Shown here one piece after another: positions 7,232 through 11,008 of a DNA stretch of 11,008 nucleotides. The notes beneath the pieces were generated by a model. The model saw nothing but the letters and a program-made list of their open reading frames with translations, searched no databases and had not been told where the DNA came from. Origin of the DNA: an uncultured Bacteroidales bacterium (GTDB lineage: Bacteria > Bacteroidota > Bacteroidia > Bacteroidales > UBA932); NCBI GenBank assembly GCA_934678915.1, contig CAKUSF010000064.1, positions 1 to 11,008 of the forward strand. The letters are read 5' to 3'. Position 1 is the stretch's first letter. The number at the start of each line of letters is the position of its first letter. Made by a program: the position numbers and the translations under genes.

Positions 7232-7289
7232 CGCCTCTCTTCTCCACCACCCCAACCCATTCTCAACGCCATATTTCCACCCACACCAC

Positions 7290-7425
7290 TCGGCAGCATT
7301 ATCCCCATTTTTCGTCGTCCAAACTCTCCACTCAGCACCCTACGGTGACATTATCTCCCTTTTTCGTCACCCATACTCTCCACCTAACACTCTACGGTGG
7401 CATTATCGCCCTTTTTCGTCACCCA
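7290..7425. repeat. 52-bp tandem repeat, about 2.6 copies
   Basis: Units start at 7290, 7342 and 7394. The best-kept 32 bp (7342-7373 against 7394-7425) differ at two positions; the first unit is more diverged. Each unit has the core CATTATCnCCnTTTTTCGTC. In unit 2 that core lies between GGTGAC (7344-7349) and GTCACC (7366-7371), so each unit can form a short stem. Unit 3 is cut off after 32 bp. Confidence 0.85.
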
Positions 7426-7492
7426 AGAGTGCCAACAAGCATTGCCGCGAAGCACTTTCACACGATTTAGCTCTAGATGAGGCTTAGGCACG

Positions 7493-7548
7493 GTCACTGA
7501 GCCTGTCGAAGTGACCAAACTGCTAGTCACTTCGGCAAGCTCTGTGAC
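7493..7548. repeat. Intergenic inverted pair of 23-bp palindromic repeats
   Basis: Forward unit 7493-7515 and reverse unit 7526-7548 are separated by 10 bp. The 24-nt arms 7492-7515 and 7526-7549 pair with three differences, two of which are G-U compatible. It is the same unit as inside the DMT and phosphatase genes, but with GAGCCTGTCGA in the forward core. Here both units keep the intact GTCACT/AGTGAC ends. Confidence 0.9.
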
Positions 7549-7582
7549 CAAACAAAGAAGATTCTAATCAAGATTATCGGAA

Positions 7583-7614
7583 TTGGTACCTCACGAGGTG
7601 CTCTAGGGTACCAA
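7583..7614. repeat. Hairpin with GGTACC arms upstream of the second MATE gene
   Basis: TTGGTACC (7583-7590) and GGTACCAA (7607-7614) are perfect 8-bp inverted arms around 16 nt. An alternative inner stem, ACCTC/GAGGT, overlaps the left arm (7588-7599). There is no T-run, so a terminator is unlikely; an operator or RNA structure is possible. Confidence 0.5.
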
Positions 7615-7724
7615 ATCTTTGATAAAGGCTATCTGTTTTACATGATTTTTGCAGGAGGTGCGCTTTCTGGAATAACCTGCATGATTCGAGAAAGGGTTCC
7701 CGATGAGTTTGCGGTGTTGGTTTT

Positions 7725-7730
7725 GAGGGG
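7725..7730 (+). promoter_or_regulatory. Shine-Dalgarno-like GAGGGG before the second MATE gene
   Basis: GAGGGG lies 8 nt before the ATG at 7739. Most other genes in the window have no such sequence, so this supports the chosen start and may indicate a different leader type or origin. Confidence 0.5.
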
Positions 7731-7738
7731 AATATCTT

Positions 7739-9094
7739 ATGGCATCAAAACATAACGAAATCGACATGCTTCATGGACCTTTGTTCATGAAGATTCTTTT
7801 ATTTGCACTCCCGCTGGCTGCGAGCAGTGTGCTTCAGCAACTGTTCAACTCGGTGGATGTAGCGGTAGTTGGACGGTTCGCGAGCAGTGAGGCACTAGCA
7901 GCTGTGGGAAGCAACGCACCGGTCATCAATCTGCTGGTCAATTTGTTCGTAGGGATCTCAATGGGAGCCAATGCCATCATCTCCAATCACATAGGGCAGA
8001 ATGACAGGGAGAAGATCCGCAGCGCAGTGAGCACATCAGCGGTTGTGGCACTGTTCAGCGGCATATTCCTTATGATCCTTGGAACAGCGGTCGCTGGGCC
8101 GATCCACAGAATGATGGGAACCCCTACAGAAGTCACGAGAATGGCAGTTTCTTATCTGCGAATATATTTCCTTGGGATGCCGTTCATCATGATCTTCAAT
8201 TTCGGGTCAGCTATCCTCAGAAGTATTGGAGACACTCAGCGACCACTCTATATTCTGATAGCGGCAGGGCTTATCAACACCGTCCTTAACCTTCTGTTTG
8301 TCATCGTTTTCCACATGGGCGTAGAAGGTGTAGCGATTGCAACGGGAATATCCAACCTATTCAGCGTAGTGATGGTAGTTCAAATTCTGCTGCGTGAGCA
8401 GGACCCTTACAAGCTACATCCTGACAAGATGCGCATCCAAAAGGACGAGCTGTCTCACATGTTGGAAATCGGTGTGCCGGCAGGTCTGCAAGGTGTAGTC
8501 TTTTCCGTCTCTAACGTAATCATCCAATCAAGCATCAACAGTTATGGATTCAATGCGGTGGCCGGTTCAGCTGCTGCCTTGAACTTCGAGATGTACTGTT
8601 ACTTTGTCATCGCGGCCTTCAATGGGGCTGCTATCAGTTTCGTGGGGCAGAACTACGGAGCAGGGAATATGGACAGGGTCAAAAGGGTGTTCCTGATCTG
8701 CATGGGGTTAGGGACGATTTCTTGTGTTGTCCTCAACTGGATTTTCGCTGGATGGTCCGACTTCTTCCTCGGCCTGTTCACGGACTCGGATGCCGTCAAG
8801 GAATTCGGCACAATAAGAATGCGGACAGCACTCGTATTTCAAGGCATTGCATGTCTCTATGAAATACCTGGTTCAGCACTGCGAGGCATGGGGTACTCAA
8901 TGCTTCCTACTCTGCTGACTGTTTTCGGAACATGCGTCTTACGCATAGTCTGGGTGTACGCTATCTGTCCTATTTGGAAAGGGTTCCATGCCCTGATGTT
9001 CGTCTATCCCGTCTCATGGACCATCACCGGAATCATGGTCATGACCGCCTGGCTTTTCACTTATCACAAGATCCGCCAGAAATCATTAAGTTAA
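7739..9094 (+). CDS. MATE family efflux transporter (DinF/MepA-like branch)
   Basis: The product has 451 residues and about 12 helices. The N-terminus has the characteristic form of this branch: an amphipathic DMLHGPLFMKILLFALPLAA (9-28), then LQQLFNSVDVAVVGRFASSE (32-51), LAAVGSN (53-59) and VGISMGANAIISNHIGQND (71-89). The second bundle begins LEIGVPAGLQGVVFSVSNVI and contains FVGQNYGAGN. LRGMGYSMLP follows near the end. Proteins of this type export drugs or metabolites using Na+ or H+ gradients; the substrate is unknown. It lies 634 bp after the other MATE gene. The upstream gap contains a weak promoter candidate (TTTG at 7618-7621, GATTTTTG at 7644-7651). It converges on the HD-domain gene, with 32 bp between the two ends and no clear terminator. 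Confidence 0.93.
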   Translation: MASKHNEIDMLHGPLFMKILLFALPLAASSVLQQLFNSVDVAVVGRFASSEALAAVGSNAPVINLLVNLFVGISMGANAIISNHIGQNDREKIRSAVSTSAVVALFSGIFLMILGTAVAGPIHRMMGTPTEVTRMAVSYLRIYFLGMPFIMIFNFGSAILRSIGDTQRPLYILIAAGLINTVLNLLFVIVFHMGVEGVAIATGISNLFSVVMVVQILLREQDPYKLHPDKMRIQKDELSHMLEIGVPAGLQGVVFSVSNVIIQSSINSYGFNAVAGSAAALNFEMYCYFVIAAFNGAAISFVGQNYGAGNMDRVKRVFLICMGLGTISCVVLNWIFAGWSDFFLGLFTDSDAVKEFGTIRMRTALVFQGIACLYEIPGSALRGMGYSMLPTLLTVFGTCVLRIVWVYAICPIWKGFHALMFVYPVSWTITGIMVMTAWLFTYHKIRQKSLS

Positions 9095-9126
9095 ATTTAG
9101 TCCGAATGCACCTCCTAAAATCCTAC

Positions 9127-9759
9127 TCAACCGTGGCATTCCTCCAAATAATATTTTTCGAATATATTCCTGAGACGTTTAGGATCGTGGATTATGTCAC
9201 GGAGCGTCTGCAGACCAGAGGCGTTTCTGGATTCGGGAATATATAGTCTAAGGTAACCACCGTAGTCATATTTCTCGGACATGTGGTCAAGCAGCCTTTG
9301 CCAGTGAGCTTCCTTGTCCAACTCAGGGTAGTGTTCCATTCCATACTGCACGGTGCGGTGCAGGATTCTCATCGGGTCGATGTCCCGGTCAGCCTCAGCG
9401 ACTATCTTGCCGTAGATGCTCCTTGGCTCACTGCCGTTTGATGCGCGGTGATCCTCTGCGGCATGGGCTATCGTCTCTATCTGTTCGGGAGTAAACCATT
9501 TCCTTAGGTTCGGATCCTCACGGATGATACGGCCTGAAGACAGGTGGTGAACTTCCCTGCCATCGACGAGGCCGGTGTCGTGGAATGCAGCGGAGGCATA
9601 GAGAATGTCCTTGTCCACGTCATAATGAACGGACATATTCATTGCCTCCTCAATCACCTTGCGGACGTGGTCTTCCCGATGGGCTTTGTCAAAAGAGGCG
9701 TAACGAGGAATTATCTCATTCTCAACATACTGCACAAGTTCTTGATTCAACATATTCAT
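9127..9759 (-). CDS. HD-domain phosphohydrolase
   Basis: The product has 210 residues. The HD superfamily metal-binding residues are in order: H31 (HREDHVRKV), the H60-D61 doublet (AFHDTGL), additional histidines H71-H72 and H99, H104 (AHAAEDHR), and D124/D126 in EADRDID. This matches small single-domain HD hydrolases that act on nucleotides or other phosphomonoesters in the cytoplasm; the substrate is not known. The ATG at 9759 overlaps the stop of the phosphatase gene (ATGA, 4 bp), indicating translational coupling. A second in-frame ATG at 9753 (MLNQ) is an alternative. The C-terminal part (SEKYDYGGYLRLYIPESRNASGLQTLRD) is outside the core HD fold. The gene ends facing the second MATE gene. 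Confidence 0.88.
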   Translation of the reverse strand: MNMLNQELVQYVENEIIPRYASFDKAHREDHVRKVIEEAMNMSVHYDVDKDILYASAAFHDTGLVDGREVHHLSSGRIIREDPNLRKWFTPEQIETIAHAAEDHRASNGSEPRSIYGKIVAEADRDIDPMRILHRTVQYGMEHYPELDKEAHWQRLLDHMSEKYDYGGYLRLYIPESRNASGLQTLRDIIHDPKRLRNIFEKYYLEECHG

Positions 9760-10343
9760 AGATTATTGCCGCTTTCGTCATTCATCAGTGAAGCCAACAG
9801 TCCCTTGCATCCTTCGGTGATGTCTTGGTAAGTCTTCTCGAAATCACCGGTGTACCAAGGATCGGAGACATCCGAGTCCTTGCCTGCATATTCCATCATC
9901 ATGTGGACCTTTGACATATTCATCGGGCTGAGAATCCGTGAGAGAAGCCTCTTGTTCGATGTGTCCATGATGACAATAACATCATATTCAGAAGCTTCCG
10001 CATCCGAAATTCGATGAGCGCTATGCCTTGAAAACGGGATTCCATGAGCATTCAGCGTCCGTTTCGCTGGCGGATAGATGTCGTTCCCTTCCTCCTCGTA
10101 AGACACCGCCGCAGAATCGACACGAACGACATCAAGGACTTCCGTCCTTTCCGACCAATCGGGCCGATTCGACCATTCAGCCTGCGATACCGGCTGCTGA
10201 GCCTGCCGAAGTGGTCGCTGAGCCTGCCGAAGCGACTCCCCCTCAACCCTTAACCCTGATTTACGGACCATATCCTTGAAAATAAACTCAGCCATCGGAC
10301 TCCGACAGATATTCCCATGACAGATAAATAGCACACTCTTCAT
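9756..10343 (-). CDS. Low-molecular-weight protein tyrosine phosphatase with a repeat-derived insert
   Basis: The product has 195 residues. The P-loop is CHGNICRS (8-15), giving the catalytic nucleophile Cys8 and phosphate-binding Arg14 of the C-x5-R motif. The general acid is Asp161 in DPWYTGDF. IVIMDTSNKR (123-132) and the end DITEGCKGLLASL are also typical. It would remove phosphate from tyrosine or arginine residues of cytoplasmic proteins. LMW phosphatases are usually about 150-160 residues. Here residues about 32-72, between the first helix (FKDMVRKSG) and the strand VRVDSAAVSYEE, are extra. The insert contains two copies of the 23-bp palindromic unit, read as SLRQAQRPLRQAQQP, followed by a degenerate copy (VSQAEW) and a charged stretch. 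The catalytic residues are intact, so the enzyme may still work. It is followed with a 4-bp overlap by the HD hydrolase gene and preceded by 3 bp by a small interrupted gene. Confidence 0.9.
   Translation of the reverse strand: MKSVLFICHGNICRSPMAEFIFKDMVRKSGLRVEGESLRQAQRPLRQAQQPVSQAEWSNRPDWSERTEVLDVVRVDSAAVSYEEEGNDIYPPAKRTLNAHGIPFSRHSAHRISDAEASEYDVIVIMDTSNKRLLSRILSPMNMSKVHMMMEYAGKDSDVSDPWYTGDFEKTYQDITEGCKGLLASLMNDESGNNL
10193..10236. repeat. Direct pair of 23-bp palindromic repeats inside the phosphatase gene
   Basis: Two units in the same orientation lie at 10193-10215 and 10214-10236, sharing the junction; both contain CTGAGCCTGCCGAAG. The second has GTCGCT/AGCGAC ends. A third, degenerate unit (TTCAGCCTGCGA) lies at about 10173-10195. 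In the frame used, the common AGTGAC end would read as a TGA stop. The copies here carry CAGCGAC and CAGCAGCC instead, so the frame stays open. Confidence 0.9.
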
Positions 10344-10346
10344 GTT

Positions 10347-10541
10347 TTAAGCGGTGTTAAATCTATTAATAATCTCAATAAGTAGTTGAATGCTTGCTTG
10401 AGCGTCAATCCTTGTGCGCATCTTCTCAGCATAAGTGACATTCTTTCCACAAGCAATAATAAACGCCATCTTCCATACTTTCAATTCTTACACAAGATTC
10501 TCAGGGAGGCAAAGTGGTACATATTTTTGCTTATCCGCCAT
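10347..10541 (-). pseudogene. Small gene of 64 codons interrupted by an in-frame TAA
   Basis: From the ATG at 10541 the frame reads MADKQKYVPLCLPENLV, meets TAA at 10490-10488, and continues in the same frame as ELKVWKMAFIIACGKNV, then TYAEKMRTRIDAQASIQLLI and EIINRFNTA, to a final TAA at 10349-10347. The part after the stop looks like real helical protein. A consensus-like promoter lies just upstream, and the final stop is 3 bp before the phosphatase ATG and in the same frame. A single base change in one codon would restore a 64-residue protein, so this is best read as a recent pseudogene, a recoded stop or a sequencing error. Re-initiation at the ATG at 10469 would give 40 residues. The family is not recognised. 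The KVWKMA stretch recalls small Bacteroidales proteins, but that is a weak impression. Confidence 0.5.
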
Positions 10542-10562
10542 AGTGTTATACGGAATTTCCTA

Positions 10563-10593
10563 TAAATATATAAATTTTTATATTCACTTCAAA
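10563..10593 (-). promoter_or_regulatory. Promoter of the small interrupted gene and the phosphatase/HD operon
   Basis: The minus strand has TTTG at 10593-10590, a 19-bp spacer and TATATTTA at 10570-10563. It differs from TTTG-N19-21-TAnnTTTG only in the last base. The start point would be near 10556, about 15 nt before the ATG at 10541. No better promoter is visible directly before the phosphatase gene, so it may drive all three genes. Confidence 0.6.
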
Positions 10594-10614
10594 CAGCGGT
10601 ATGAATCTTTCATG

Positions 10615-10796
10615 TTGTCGGAATCGTACATATTCCCCTGAACAAACAACCTCTACCGTCTCCTTTGTCCGAGATATCAACTTTCTCCTGGACAAGAATA
10701 TCTACAGTCACCTTTTGTCCGGGCAATTAGCCTTTCTCCGGACAAAATGTTCTTTTGACTCCTCTTGTCCGGTAATATGGCTTTTCACCGGACAAA
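10615..10796. repeat. Array of alternating TTGTCC/GGACAA sites, 50-bp period
   Basis: TTGTCC-type sites start at 10615 (TTGTCG), 10665, 10715 and 10765. The inverted GGACAA-type sites start at 10640 (GAACAA), 10690, 10740 and 10790. Every step is exactly 25 bp. The best units are TTGTCCGG/CCGGACAA palindromes with 17 nt between the arms (10715-10745 and 10765-10795); unit 0 is degenerate. The sequences between sites are unrelated except for a CTTTCTC-like stretch before the right arm. The array lies between the small gene's promoter and the stop of the transposase-like gene. Confidence 0.9.
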
Positions 10797-10885
10797 CGGC
10801 ATCATCAACTTTGCATTCCAGCGAAAATGATTTTAATCAGACGACATCTCCGACGCAGATTTTCCAATGCCACCGGATGTGCTTA

Positions 10886-11008
10886 TCATCGTTCCACCGC
10901 CAAAGGAAAAAGCGAATCAATCTCGTACCTAGACAAACCGAGCACACGACTGACCTGACCGTTGGAGGAACGGAATTCATATCGGAGTTTACGGGCGAGA
11001 TCGAATTT
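10886..11008 (-). CDS. C-terminal 40 residues of a probable REP-associated (Y1-type) transposase, cut by the window edge
   Basis: The minus-strand frame is open from the right edge to TGA at 10888-10886, followed at once by an in-frame TAA (10885-10883). It reads KFDLARKLRYEFRSSNGQVS followed by RVLGLSRYEIDSLFPLAVER. The part FRSSNGQVSRVLGLSRYEID has the shape of a helix-turn-helix. Ending in a basic helix plus an LFP tail recalls the C-termini of Bacteroidetes IS200/RAYT-like transposases. The catalytic HUH and tyrosine motifs would lie outside the window, so the class is inferred from this tail and from the palindrome array next to its 3' end. It could instead be another HTH-ended regulator. 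Confidence 0.55.
   Translation of the reverse strand, partial: KFDLARKLRYEFRSSNGQVSRVLGLSRYEIDSLFPLAVER

Larger units (their letters stand above)
7105..7738. other. Repeat-filled intergenic region between the two MATE genes
   Basis: This 634-bp gap has no intact recognisable gene. From left to right it holds the 18-bp/37-bp repeats, a C-rich stretch, three 52-bp tandem units, an inverted pair of 23-bp palindromes, a GGTACC-armed hairpin and an open frame that runs into the second MATE start. Its top strand is unusually rich in C and T up to about 7420, unlike the flanking genes. That is why antisense and same-strand open frames appear there without family resemblance. Confidence 0.7.
7501..7755 (+). 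pseudogene. Possible remnant or short protein frame ahead of the second MATE gene
   Basis: A frame stays open from a TGA at 7498-7500, inside the 23-bp repeat, to a TAA at 7753-7755, overlapping the MATE start by 17 bp. From about 7561 it reads like protein: ILIKIIGIGTSRGALGYQIF, then FYMIFAGGALSGITCMIRER, then VPDEFAVLVLRGISYG. There is no good start codon except an internal ATG at 7642, which would give 37 residues. No family was recognised. It could be the decayed end of a membrane protein cut by the repeat, or chance. Support is only the open frame and plausible composition. Confidence 0.25.

Noticed and set aside
6879-7470. Overlapping plus-strand frames rich in S, P, H and R at and after the end of the first MATE gene
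   Set aside because: They come from C/T-rich tandem repeats and an out-of-frame reading of the MATE 3' end; each is built of repeated low-complexity peptides without a start signal.
7583-7614. Rho-independent terminator
   Set aside because: The stem is not followed by a T-run and the loop is 16 nt; structure is possible but terminator function is not supported.
10052-10279. Frames on both strands with arginine- or proline-rich repeats over the phosphatase insert
   Set aside because: They are other-frame readings of the 23-bp repeats. The phosphatase frame is the one with P-loop and DPWYTGD motifs.
10482-10530. Four-helix-bundle (23S rRNA IVS) protein suggested by LKVWKMA
   Set aside because: Only the first few residues fit; the rest lacks the family's usual SIPSNIAEG-type segment.
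10435-10641. Plus-strand 68-codon frame
   Set aside because: It lies antisense to the small interrupted gene and its promoter, has an aromatic, serine-rich composition and no family resemblance.
10615-10814. CRISPR array
   Set aside because: The spacing is regular, but the repeated part is only 6-8 bp per site in alternating orientation; there is no 23-47 bp direct repeat and no cas gene in view.

Overview
The window looks like a chromosomal segment of a member of the Bacteroidota, most likely Bacteroidales. The reasons are: several upstream regions carry the Bacteroidetes promoter element TAnnTTTG, twice with a TTTG-type -33 box 19-20 bp away; most genes lack a Shine-Dalgarno sequence; and the gene families (DUF4251 secreted protein, BspA-like leucine-rich repeats, YitT/DUF2179 protein) are common in that group. 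Genus cannot be read from this window.

Layout. The left edge (minus strand) holds the first 18 codons of a probable gcvT (glycine cleavage T protein), then a lipoprotein with two FGE-sulfatase (SUMF1-like) domains, the first shortened. Next come a BspA-type LRR protein and, directly upstream of it, an unrecognised 159-residue protein, probably one two-gene unit; then a YitT-family membrane protein. From a divergent 149-bp promoter region the plus strand carries an EamA/DMT transporter, a DUF4251 protein, a MATE efflux transporter, a repeat-crowded 634-bp gap without an intact gene, and a second MATE transporter of another subfamily. The right part returns to the minus strand: a small interrupted gene, a low-molecular-weight protein tyrosine phosphatase and an HD-domain hydrolase, arranged as one operon (3-bp gap, then a 4-bp ATGA overlap). 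At the right edge is a 50-bp-period palindrome array, followed by the C-terminal 40 codons of a protein that looks like a REP-associated (Y1/RAYT-type) transposase.

Most of the conserved genes are ordinary housekeeping, envelope or transport genes. The unusual content is the repeats. One 23-bp palindromic unit occurs as a pair in three places: inside the DMT transporter gene, in the MATE-MATE gap, and inside the tyrosine phosphatase gene. In both genes the reading frame stays open and the repeat adds a hydrophilic insert to a variable loop. Separately, TTGTCC/GGACAA sites alternate at exactly 25-bp steps at the right edge, beside the transposase-like tail. Together they suggest a REP/RAYT-like mobile repeat system that has entered coding sequence. 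The link between the transposase-like tail and either repeat family is inference.

No tRNA, rRNA, CRISPR array or recognised riboswitch was found. Family names come from recognising motifs by eye, not from a database search.
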